From: Opitutaceae bacterium
GTDB taxonomy: Bacteria > Verrucomicrobiota > Verrucomicrobiia > Opitutales > Opitutaceae
Direction: 5' to 3'
NCBI GenBank assembly: GCA_029979145.1
Contig: JAPOIC010000010.1
Coordinates: forward strand, 1-19,439
DNA: 19,439 nucleotides
Each line of letters opens with the position of its first letter. The first letter of the stretch is position 1. Below, piece by piece: positions 7,748-13,663 of this stretch. The position numbers and the translations under genes are program-made. Below the pieces are notes generated by a model. It saw nothing but the letters and a program-made list of their open reading frames with translations. It had not been told where the DNA came from and searched no databases.

Positions 7748-9073
7748 ATGGTTTCGACTGACCCTTCCACCCTTCAACCCGTGCCCGCCCGCCGCTTCGA
7801 GCTGCTTACCTTGGGCGATGAACTCCTGCTCGGGCTGACGGCCAACGGCCACCTGACCTTCATCGGCGCGCAGCTCGGCATGCGCGGCGTGCAGCTCGCG
7901 CGCAATGTCACCATCACCGACGAGGCCGCCGCCATCGCCCGCCAGATCCGCGAGAGCTGGGTGCAGGCCGACGTGATCCTGACCACCGGCGGACTCGGGC
8001 CGACCTGCGACGACCGCACGCGCGAGGTCATTGCCGAGGTGCTGGGCCAGAAGCTCGTCTTCGATCCGGAAATCGAGGCGGCGATCGCCGAGCGTTTCAA
8101 CCGGCTGGGTCGGAAAATGACGCCCAACAATCTCAAGCAGGCCTACCGCTTCGAACGCGGCGAGGTGCTGCCCAACGCCAACGGCACCGCCCCCGGCCTG
8201 TGGGTGGAGCAGGACGGCAAGATCCTCTGCATGTTGCCCGGACCGCCGAACGAACTGCAGCCGATGTTCGTTGAGCAAGTCCTGCCGCGGCTCGCCGAGC
8301 GCGGTTTCCTGCTGGTGCACGAGGCCTACGTGCAGATCCGCACCTCGGGCATCGGCGAGTCCGCCCTGGAAACGAAGCTGCAGCCCATTTTTGACCGCTT
8401 CGGGTCGGCGCTGAACATCGCGTTTTGCGCGCACCAAGGCCAGGTTGACTGCCGCCTGAGCTCGCCGACCGGCGAGCTTTCCGACGTTAAGATCGAGGGC
8501 ATTGCGGCGGAGTGCGCGGCCCTGCTCGGCGAGGACTTCATGTGCTTTGGCGATGACTCCATGGCCAAGGTCTGCGCCGACCTGCTGCGCGCGCAGGAGA
8601 AAACCCTCGCCGTGGCCGAGTCCGGCACGGGCGGCATGCTCGCGAGCGCGTTTACCGATCTCTGCGGCGCGGCGAAATTTTTCCAAGGCGGCGTGATCTG
8701 CAGCTCGAACGAGGCGAAGATGACGCTGCTCGATTGTCCCGAGTGCCTGATCTCGCAGCACGGCGCGGTCAGCGCGGAGTGCGCGGTGGCTCTGGCCACC
8801 GGCGTGTCGGAAACGCTGGGCGCGGACTACGCCATCGCCATCACGGCGTTTTCCGGTCCGTGCAGCGGCACGAAGGAGAATCCCGTCGGCACGATTTTCG
8901 TGGCGCTGCATGCGCCGCACGGCGTGTGGTCGAAGAAGCTCAGCTACCCCGGCCCGCGCAAGACGATCAAGACGCGCACGGTCAACATCGCGCTGGACTG
9001 GCTGCGCCGCGAACTGGTGCGCACGCAGGGCGGCAACGCCCTGCCGGGCCGCCGGTTGACCGCGATGCAGTGA
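7748..9073 (+). CDS. cinA: CinA-family protein with nicotinamide-nucleotide amidase domain
   Basis: This 441-residue protein has the CinA two-domain plan. The N-terminal MoaB/MogA-like domain (COG1058, about 15-190) has LLTLGDELLLG, LTTGGLGPTCDDRT (79-91) and MLPGPPNELQPMF (162-174), and is linked to ADP-ribose/NAD-type pyrophosphatase activity in some homologues. The C-terminal PncC-like domain (about 270-435) converts NMN to NaMN in related proteins. Its active-site motifs are drifted: AESGTGG (290-296) replaces AESCTGG, CSSNEAK (318-324) replaces the usual xxYSNEAK with its Tyr, and AFSGPCSGTKENPVGT (367-382) replaces the glycine-rich TGIAGPGGG block. Amidase activity is therefore less certain than the family name suggests. 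The ATG at 7748 is 36 bp from the divergent uvrC start. The family is associated with NAD recycling and, in some species, competence. Confidence 0.93.
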   Translation: MVSTDPSTLQPVPARRFELLTLGDELLLGLTANGHLTFIGAQLGMRGVQLARNVTITDEAAAIARQIRESWVQADVILTTGGLGPTCDDRTREVIAEVLGQKLVFDPEIEAAIAERFNRLGRKMTPNNLKQAYRFERGEVLPNANGTAPGLWVEQDGKILCMLPGPPNELQPMFVEQVLPRLAERGFLLVHEAYVQIRTSGIGESALETKLQPIFDRFGSALNIAFCAHQGQVDCRLSSPTGELSDVKIEGIAAECAALLGEDFMCFGDDSMAKVCADLLRAQEKTLAVAESGTGGMLASAFTDLCGAAKFFQGGVICSSNEAKMTLLDCPECLISQHGAVSAECAVALATGVSETLGADYAIAITAFSGPCSGTKENPVGTIFVALHAPHGVWSKKLSYPGPRKTIKTRTVNIALDWLRRELVRTQGGNALPGRRLTAMQ

Positions 9074-9119
9074 GCCGGGGCTTGCCTGCGTGCGGGTCCG
9101 CGGTTAGCTTCGTGGCCCC

Positions 9120-9509
9120 ATGAAACTGCCCCGATTCGTTGCGCTGCTTGCTTTCATCGGCTTCGTGCCGTTCGCGTCCGCCCAGGGCGCTAATCCCATC
9201 TTCGGAAACTACGAAGCCATCGTCTACGACACCACGATGCTGCAGGGCGTGCGGGTCGACGAGAAAACCGGCGACGTGTTCATCATGTTTCAGCCGGACA
9301 AGACCGACACGCAGCTCACGCTGAAGATTTCCATGGCCGAGGGCGCGCAATACCGGAAGTGGTTCACCGGCGACGAAGTGCTCGTGGCGCAGGAAAACCA
9401 CGGCCGCGCGCCGAACACTTGGACCGACCGCGTGCAGACCTCGGCGAACTACATCGAGTATCACGCCAGTGGCAGCATTTTCCTCCACCTGAAGCGGCTG
9501 AAGGAGTAA
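9120..9509 (+). CDS. Small secreted hypothetical protein
   Basis: This 129-residue protein has a convincing signal peptide (KLPRFVALLAFIGFVPFASAQG, cleavage likely after ASA). The mature part of about 107 residues is beta-rich, with GNYEAIVYDTTMLQGV, TGDVFIMFQPDKTD and a final NYIEYHASGSIFLHLKRL. I recognise no family. It is followed after 3 bp by the Bax-like glucosaminidase gene, whose ribosome site (AAGGAG) lies within this gene's last codons. The two are therefore co-transcribed and probably both act in the envelope. Confidence 0.8.
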   Translation: MKLPRFVALLAFIGFVPFASAQGANPIFGNYEAIVYDTTMLQGVRVDEKTGDVFIMFQPDKTDTQLTLKISMAEGAQYRKWFTGDEVLVAQENHGRAPNTWTDRVQTSANYIEYHASGSIFLHLKRLKE

Positions 9510-9512
9510 GGC

Positions 9513-10304
9513 GTGGAGCCGTCGACCGCAACCCCGGGTAACCCCGCCGGCTGGTTGCGACGCTCCGTCTGGGTGCGTCGGGCGGTCGTGGGCGCCGCGG
9601 TGCTGGGAGCCGGCGCGTGGGGTTGGTCGTTATTTTCGGGCGGATCAATGCCCGACTTCGGGGAGATCGAGGACACGACGGAGAAGAAGGAGGAGTTCTT
9701 CGCCTACCTGCTGCCCTACGTGCGCGAGGTGAACGCCGATATCCTCCGTGATCGGCATCGGTTGCTGGGCATCCGCGCCGAACTGGCTGAGGACGGCAGC
9801 GCGGGTTTTTTCGATGAAGGCTGGCTGCGGCGATTAGCCGAAGATTACGGTCTCGATGTGCCGGAGGAACTGGACGCGGCATTTGCCGACAAGGTGCTCC
9901 TGCGCGTCGACATCATTGCGCCGTCGCTGGCGCTGGCGCAGGCGGCAAATGAATCGGCCTGGGGCACGTCGCGATTCGCGCGGCGCGGCAACAATCTTTT
10001 CGGCATGCGCGCGCCCGGCGAAGAGGGCATGATCCCGCGGCGGCGGGCGGCGGGCAAAACCTTCAAGGTCGCCACCTACCCCTCGGTGCGCGAATCCATC
10101 GCGGCCTACGTGGCGAACCTCAACACGCATTACCGCTACCGCCGCCTGCGTCTCATCCGCGCCGACCTGCGCCGGCAGGATCAAGTGATCTCGGGCCATG
10201 CGCTGGCGAACGGCCTGCTGGCGTATTCCACGCGCGGCGCGGAATACGTCTCGATCATCCAGTCGATGATCCGGACGAACGAGCTCGGGCGCTACGACGA
10301 GTGA
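9513..10304 (+). CDS. Bax-like peptidoglycan glucosaminidase (GH73 type), membrane-anchored
   Basis: This is a likely cell-wall hydrolase that cleaves beta-1,4 bonds next to N-acetylglucosamine in peptidoglycan. The 263-residue protein has a short basic N-terminus and one membrane segment (about 24-42, VVGAAVLGAGAWGWSLF), so the catalytic part should face the periplasm. The glucosaminidase core has LALAQAANESAWGTSRFARRG (139-159) with the probable catalytic Glu147, then NNLFGMR, YPSVRESIAAYVANLN and a C-terminal YSTRGAEYVSIIQSMI. These are the Bax/FlgJ-like fingerprints. It starts with GTG at 9513, six bases after an AAGGAG in the preceding gene, a clear choice. No LysM or SPOR domain is present. 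Its role in growth, division or turnover cannot be told from sequence. Confidence 0.9.
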   Translation: MEPSTATPGNPAGWLRRSVWVRRAVVGAAVLGAGAWGWSLFSGGSMPDFGEIEDTTEKKEEFFAYLLPYVREVNADILRDRHRLLGIRAELAEDGSAGFFDEGWLRRLAEDYGLDVPEELDAAFADKVLLRVDIIAPSLALAQAANESAWGTSRFARRGNNLFGMRAPGEEGMIPRRRAAGKTFKVATYPSVRESIAAYVANLNTHYRYRRLRLIRADLRRQDQVISGHALANGLLAYSTRGAEYVSIIQSMIRTNELGRYDE

Positions 10305-10313
10305 GTCGCTGCG

Positions 10314-10428
10314 CTATTTTTTACTGCGCAGCAATCCGTCGAGCAGACCACCGGCCTTGCCCTTGAGTTCGCCGGCCGCCTTTTCCTTCAACGCGTCCTT
10401 GCCCGCCTGCAGCGCGAGGTCGCGGAGA
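10314..10428 (-). pseudogene. C-terminal gene relic cut by a repeat element
   Basis: The minus strand ends in a plausible protein tail, LQAGKDALKEKAAGELKGKAGG followed by LLDGLLRSKK and a stop. It is the Lys/Leu/Gly-rich type found at the C-termini of AsmA-like or similar large envelope proteins. Upstream the frame runs straight into the hairpin repeat at 10429-10480 and a terminator, with no credible start or further coding sequence. It is 10 bp from the convergent glucosaminidase stop. I read it as a 5'-truncated remnant. The family is only a guess. Confidence 0.45.
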
Positions 10429-10480
10429 TGTAGGGCGGGGTCGCCGACCCCGCCACAGCCGGCGAGACGCTGGCGCTCCC
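10429..10480 (-). repeat. Double-hairpin dispersed element, copy 1
   Basis: Read on the minus strand, a first imperfect hairpin begins GGGAGCGCCAGCG and ends CGCCGGCTG. It is followed directly by the GGCGGGGTCGGCGACCCCGCC hairpin and CTACA. The same pair in the same order occurs at 12000-12052, and the second half alone at 6177-6207. It abuts the gene relic on one side and a terminator on the other. Confidence 0.8.
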
Positions 10481-10481
10481 A

Positions 10482-10510
10482 AAACAAAAAACCCGCCACA
10501 AGGGCGGGTT
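10482..10510 (-). terminator. Rho-independent terminator, minus strand
   Basis: On the minus strand AACCCGCC-CTTGT-GGCGGGTT is followed by TTTTGTTTT. The stem is 8 bp of mostly G-C pairs with an immediate U-rich tract. No gene directly feeds it; it may catch readthrough from the tRNA-Glu transcript or be left from a lost gene. Confidence 0.75.
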
Positions 10511-10533
10511 AGGTTTTGTGGCCTGCCATCCGA

Positions 10534-10724
10534 AGCCTTGGCAAAGGCTGGCGTCCCCATCCTCCTTCGCCTATCGGCTACGGACGGACGCGCGGGGATT
10601 GGTGCCGCGACTGCGGCATTGCTGTGCGACCCACGCTGCGCGTGGTCCCTTCTCCGTCCCGCCTGAGCGGGACTCCGTCGAACCCGAGGGCAGGTGCTGC
10701 GCACCTGGCGCCGCCAAGCTGGCG
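10534..10724. repeat. Cluster of six short tight hairpins
   Basis: In 191 bp with no credible gene there are six independent inverted repeats with 3-4 base loops: AGCCTT/AAGGCT (10534-10549), TGCCGC/GCGGCA (10603-10618), CCACGC/GCGTGG (10631-10645), GTCCCGC/GCGGGAC (10656-10673), CAGGTGC/GCACCTG (10691-10707) and CGCCA/TGGCG (10712-10724). Three loops are the triplet TGC or AGC. The stretch lies between two terminators and downstream of tRNA-Glu on the tRNA's strand. It may be a structured RNA, a nested array of REP-like elements or eroded repeats. Confidence 0.6.
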
Positions 10725-10746
10725 CTTCTCATCCCCGTGTCGCCAA

Positions 10747-10776
10747 AGCAAAAAGCCCGCCGTGATGGCGGGCTTA
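10747..10776 (-). terminator. Terminator of tRNA-Glu
   Basis: On the minus strand AAGCCCGCC-ATCA-CGGCGGGCTT is followed by TTTGCTTTGG. It begins 4 bases after the tRNA CCA end, so it is the natural end of the tRNA transcript. The stem style matches the terminator at 10482-10510. Confidence 0.85.
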
Positions 10777-10779
10777 AGT

Positions 10780-10857
10780 TGGCGTCCCCACGGGGATTCG
10801 AACCCCGGTTCTCACCGTGAAAGGGTGGTGTCCTAGGCCGGGCTAGACGATAGGGAC
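10780..10857 (-). tRNA. tRNA-Glu (anticodon TTC)
   Basis: The reverse strand folds as a 78-nt tRNA with encoded CCA. The acceptor stem GTCCCTA pairs with TGGGGAC (one G-U). The D arm is GTCTAG...CTAGGAC, and the anticodon loop CTTTCAC sits on a CACC/GGTG stem. The T arm is CGGGG-TTCGAAT-CCCCG. Anticodon TTC assigns glutamate, and the sequence closely parallels E. coli tRNA-Glu. The outermost anticodon-stem pair (27-43) is a C-A mismatch, and the D loop is two bases longer than in E. coli. A terminator follows. Open frames across the antisense strand here are artefacts of the tRNA. Confidence 0.97.
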
Positions 10858-11010
10858 AAAACCGAAAGAGGGCGAAACGTAGGCGGTCCGGCGGGGTGCG
10901 CAAGGGAAAATTTACGGGGAGCCCGATGGGCCCGGGCGGCGGCTGGCTGCGACGGGCCCGTGGGGAAATTGGGCTTCGCGTCGGGGCGGGATTGCGTCCA
11001 AATCAGCGCG

Positions 11011-11922
11011 ATGACCTACGCCGAGATCGCCGCCGCCCTGCCGACCCAAGCCCGCACCGATTTCTCCGGGGTGCCGTTTCCGCTGCTCGCGTCGGGCAAG
11101 GTCCGCGAAATCTTCGACCTCGGCGACGCGCTGCTGCTCGTGGCCAGCGACCGGTTGTCGGCTTTCGACGTGATCCTGCCCGCCGGCATTCCGGGCAAGG
11201 GCATCATCCTCACGCAGATGAGCCTGTGGTGGTTTGAGCAGACCGCGGGCCTCATTCAAAACCACCTGTTGCCCGATCAGGCCGGCGAGTTCGCGCGGCG
11301 CGGGCTGCACGACCGCGACCTGCAGCTGCGCAGCATGATCGTGCGCAAGCTCAAGCCCCTGACCATCGAGTGCGTTGCGCGCGGCTACCTCATCGGCAGC
11401 GGTTGGAGTTCCTACCAAAAGTCCGGCCAGGTCTGCGGCATCGCGCTGCCCGCCGGTCTGCGCCAGGCGGAGAAACTGCCCGCGCCCATTTTCACGCCCA
11501 CGACCAAGGCCCCCAAGGGCGAGCACGACACGCCGATCAACGACGCGCAGGGCGCGGCTGCGATCGGCGCGGATCTCTACGCGCAGGTCAAGGCGCTCAG
11601 CCTGCAGCTCTACCAGCTCGGTCACGACCGCGCGAAGGGCGCGGGCATGATTTTGGCCGACACGAAGTTTGAGTTCGGCACGGACGCCGCCGGTAAATTG
11701 TTCCTGATCGACGAGGTGCTCACGCCCGACTCCTCGCGTTACTGGCCGGCCGATGAATACCGCACCGACTGCTCGCCGCCGAGCTACGACAAGCAGTTCG
11801 TCCGCGACCACCTGCTCGCCATCCAGTGGAACCAGCAGCCGCCCGCGCCCTCGCTCCCCGCCGACGTCATCCGTCGCACGCAGGAGAAATACCTCGCGGC
11901 GCTGCGGAACCTGCTCGGGTGA
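11011..11922 (+). CDS. purC: Phosphoribosylaminoimidazole-succinocarboxamide synthase
   Basis: SAICAR synthase joins CAIR and aspartate using ATP in de novo purine synthesis. The 303-residue protein has the family's blocks in order: GKVREIFDLGDALLLVASDRLSAFDV near the N-terminus (ATP-binding region), IPGKGIILTQMSLWWFE, KLKPLTIECVARGYLIGSGW (SAICAR signature 1), then PIFTPTTKAPKGEHD, MILADTKFEFG and IDEVLTPDSSRYWP (signature 2 region). The length fits the long ADE1-like form (about 300) and not the short bacterial form of about 240. I chose the ATG at 11011; an in-frame GTG at 10960 adds 17 residues with no family similarity. No strong ribosome site is seen. It is monocistronic here, and its 3' end faces a large inverted repeat shared with the convergent membrane-protein gene. 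Confidence 0.97.
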   Translation: MTYAEIAAALPTQARTDFSGVPFPLLASGKVREIFDLGDALLLVASDRLSAFDVILPAGIPGKGIILTQMSLWWFEQTAGLIQNHLLPDQAGEFARRGLHDRDLQLRSMIVRKLKPLTIECVARGYLIGSGWSSYQKSGQVCGIALPAGLRQAEKLPAPIFTPTTKAPKGEHDTPINDAQGAAAIGADLYAQVKALSLQLYQLGHDRAKGAGMILADTKFEFGTDAAGKLFLIDEVLTPDSSRYWPADEYRTDCSPPSYDKQFVRDHLLAIQWNQQPPAPSLPADVIRRTQEKYLAALRNLLG

Positions 11923-11948
11923 AATTGGGGAACGCTGACCGGGAAAAG

Positions 11949-12084
11949 AGATTTTACAGGAGGACGCAGAGGTCGCGGAGGAGGTTTGTCTGCTGAATCG
12001 GGAGCGCCGGCGGCTCGCCGGCTGAGGCGGGGGTCGGAGACCCCCCCCCACACTCGGCGGCCTCTGCGGTCTCCTGTAAAAATT
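11949..12084. repeat. Nested inverted repeat between convergent genes (contains double-hairpin copy 2)
   Basis: The outer arms are ATTTTACAGGAGGACGCAGA at the left and its near reverse complement ending CTCCTGTAAAAA at the right, about 19 of 22 positions matching. Inside, at 12000-12052, lies the second double-hairpin element (GGGAGCGCCGGCGGC... then GGCGGGGGTCGGAGACCCCC), including a run of nine C. The arm sequence recurs alone at 14998-15029. The position between purC and the convergent membrane gene, with T- and A-rich ends, would suit a bidirectional transcription stop. Confidence 0.8.
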
Positions 12085-12094
12085 CCGACGCGAT

Positions 12095-12640
12095 TTACGC
12101 CCCCGCCGTTTGCTTCGCCGCGGCTTGGCGGAAGAGCAGGCCGGCGAGGGTGAACATCAGGACGAAGCCGAAGTTCAGCGTGAAGACTTGCATCACTCCG
12201 GGGCTGAAGTCGTCGGGCTGCACCATCAGGCCGATCAGCGGCACGAGGAAGGTGGCGAAGGCGACGACGAAGGCCGTGCGCGCGAGGCCCTGCGGCTGGA
12301 AGCGCGTCACGCCCACGCCGGTCAGGCCAAGCAGGATGACGCCGGGGTAGAGGAGGTTGGCCGGGTTGTCGTGGCCAATCACCGCCACGGCCAAGGTAAC
12401 CCACATCAACATCAGACCGGTGCCCACCGCCAGAGCGGCGCCGAGCTGATAGGGCAGGTTGGCCCCGGGGCGCGTCGCCAGCAGCCGCCACGCAAACGTC
12501 GCCGCGGCCAGCAGCGCCCACATGATGGCGAAGTCGCAGGCGGTCCAGTTCACCTCGGCGCTGACAAAGTTGCCGACGAACGGAACGGCCAGCACGGCTA
12601 GGGGCGCGAGTGCCACGATGAGAAAGTCTTTTGTCTTCAT
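12095..12640 (-). CDS. Integral membrane protein of unknown function
   Basis: This 181-residue protein has about five or six hydrophobic helices: FLIVALAPLAVLAVPFVG, FAIMWALLAAATFAWRLL, LGAALAVGTGLMLMWVTLAVAVIG, NLLYPGVILLGLTGVG, TAFVVAFATFLVPLIGLMV and FTLNFGFVLMFTLAGLLF. A NWTACDFAIMW motif follows the first helix. It resembles small conserved membrane proteins annotated as hypothetical, and I cannot assign a function. The ATG at 12640 is the natural start. Its 3' end abuts the nested inverted repeat, and a pair of facing CACGAATGG repeats lies upstream. Confidence 0.8.
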   Translation of the reverse strand: MKTKDFLIVALAPLAVLAVPFVGNFVSAEVNWTACDFAIMWALLAAATFAWRLLATRPGANLPYQLGAALAVGTGLMLMWVTLAVAVIGHDNPANLLYPGVILLGLTGVGVTRFQPQGLARTAFVVAFATFLVPLIGLMVQPDDFSPGVMQVFTLNFGFVLMFTLAGLLFRQAAAKQTAGA

Positions 12641-12717
12641 GCGCCGACAGCCTGCATTCCGTCCGTGAAGCCCCGATTAAGCGACCATAAAATGGCCGTG
12701 AAAACCGAGGCTCTCTC

Positions 12718-12808
12718 AACCACGAATGGACGCGAATGAACACCAAGGCCTAACCCTCCAATCAGGGTTCTGGGAATTCGTGCGTATTTGTGTCCATTCG
12801 TGGTTAAC
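12718..12808. repeat. Facing copies of a CACGAATGG dispersed repeat
   Basis: AACCACGAATGGACGCGAATG opens the element at 12718, and its near reverse complement, ending in TGTCCATTCGTGGTTAAC, closes it about 65 bp later. The type 'CACGAATGGACACGAATG' is a recurrent intergenic sequence that I recall from several Verrucomicrobia and Planctomycetes genomes. It lies in the 212-bp gap between the divergent membrane-protein and AlkD-like genes, so it may overlap their promoters. Confidence 0.75.
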
Positions 12809-12852
12809 AAGGATTGATTCGACTCGGTGCTGCGCCGCGGAAAACTCGCGGC

Positions 12853-13521
12853 ATGACCCTCAAAGACGCCCTCGCGCAGCTGGAAGCCCTCGGTGACCCC
12901 AAGACGCGGGCGCTCTACGCCAAGCGGGGCGCCGGCGACAATCAGTTCGGCGTGAAGCACGGCGAGATCCGCAAGCTCGCCAAGACGATCAAGTCCGACC
13001 ACGCGCTTGGCCTGAAGCTCTGGGCCACCGGCAACGTCGACGCCCAGCATCTCGCCTGCTTGATCCTGGTGCCCAAGCAACTCTCGGCCGCGGAACTCGA
13101 CGGCTTGGTGCGCACGGTGAGCTACTCGTGGGTCGCGGACTGGCTGGACTCCTACGTGATCGACGCGCACCCGGAGAAGGAAGCGCTGCGCGTGAAGTGG
13201 ATGAAGGACCGCCACGTCTGGGCCGCCCGCGCCGGCTGGAGCCTCACCGGCGACCGCGTGGCCGATGGCGCCGACGGTCTCGATCGCTCTGCCTTGCTCG
13301 ACCGGATCGAAAAGGAAATGCCCAAGGCCCCGCCGGACGTCCAATGGACCATGAACGCCTGCCTCGCGAAGATCGGCATCAACCATCCCAACCTCCGCAA
13401 ACGCGCCGTCGCCCTCGGCGAAAAGCTCGGCGTCTTTCGCGACTACCCCGTTTCCAAAGGCTGCACGTCCCCCTTCGCGCCCATCTGGATCGAGGAAATG
13501 GTGAAGCGACAGAAGAAGTAA
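12853..13521 (+). CDS. AlkD-like DNA alkylation repair protein (HEAT-repeat glycosylase family)
   Basis: This 222-residue all-helical protein matches the DNA alkylation repair (AlkC/AlkD-type, pfam08713) family, which removes 3- and 7-alkylpurines from DNA with HEAT-like repeats. Family-like features are the early NQFGVKHGEIRKLAK (30-44), helical pairs through LWATGNVDAQHLACLIL, the SYSWVADWLDSYVIDAH stretch (90-106) where the family keeps catalytic Trp and Asp, and the Arg-containing HVWAARAGWSL (121-131). The end is GCTSPFAPIWIEEMVKRQKK. I chose the ATG at 12853 because the 13 preceding in-frame residues have no family character. It is a single gene. Which Trp/Asp/Arg residues are catalytic needs an alignment; other members are HEAT-repeat proteins without known activity. 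Confidence 0.85.
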   Translation: MTLKDALAQLEALGDPKTRALYAKRGAGDNQFGVKHGEIRKLAKTIKSDHALGLKLWATGNVDAQHLACLILVPKQLSAAELDGLVRTVSYSWVADWLDSYVIDAHPEKEALRVKWMKDRHVWAARAGWSLTGDRVADGADGLDRSALLDRIEKEMPKAPPDVQWTMNACLAKIGINHPNLRKRAVALGEKLGVFRDYPVSKGCTSPFAPIWIEEMVKRQKK

Positions 13522-13528
13522 GGGCTCA

Positions 13529-13580
13529 CGCAGGGGCGCGGAGGTAGAGGAACTCTGGTGGGCGCTGATCGACGCTGATG
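13529..13580 (+). repeat. Composite repeat upstream of the sulfatase (degenerate copy)
   Basis: CGCAGGGGCGCGGAGG is followed about 16 bp later by two tandem 10-bp units, GGCGCTGATC and GACGCTGATG. The same order and orientation occur downstream of the sulfatase at 14998-15064, so the sulfatase lies between direct copies. Confidence 0.65.
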
Positions 13581-13663
13581 CGGAAGGGGCCTCCTGTTTA
13601 ATCCTCTTCTCGTGTGCCAAGGGTTGCCATGTGTGTAGGAGGACTTTCGCTGAAAGGCGCTTT

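Noticed and set aside
7727..8920. Long minus-strand open frame (397 codons) opposite cinA
   Set aside because: Composition is Arg/Ala/Gly/His-rich with no domain; it is the antisense shadow of cinA in GC-rich DNA.
10314..10499. A 61-residue protein starting with GTG at 10499
   Set aside because: That start lies inside a rho-independent terminator and the first half is the dispersed repeat; only the C-terminal part looks like protein.
10516..10836. Plus-strand open frames of about 100 codons ending in RPHGDSNPGS or SPRGFEPRFSP
   Set aside because: These endings are the translated antisense of the tRNA-Glu T arm, a well-known annotation artefact; the rest is hairpin repeat.
10780..10857. tRNA-Glu as a pseudo-tRNA because of the C-A mismatch at 27-43
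   Set aside because: All other stems, the anticodon loop, CCA end and a terminator are intact; one outer mismatch does not argue for loss of function.
11784..12746. 320-codon minus-strand frame overlapping purC and the membrane-protein gene
   Set aside because: It begins in the CACGAATGG repeat (typical spurious MVFIRVHSW start) and runs antisense to purC; the 181-residue membrane frame is the real gene.
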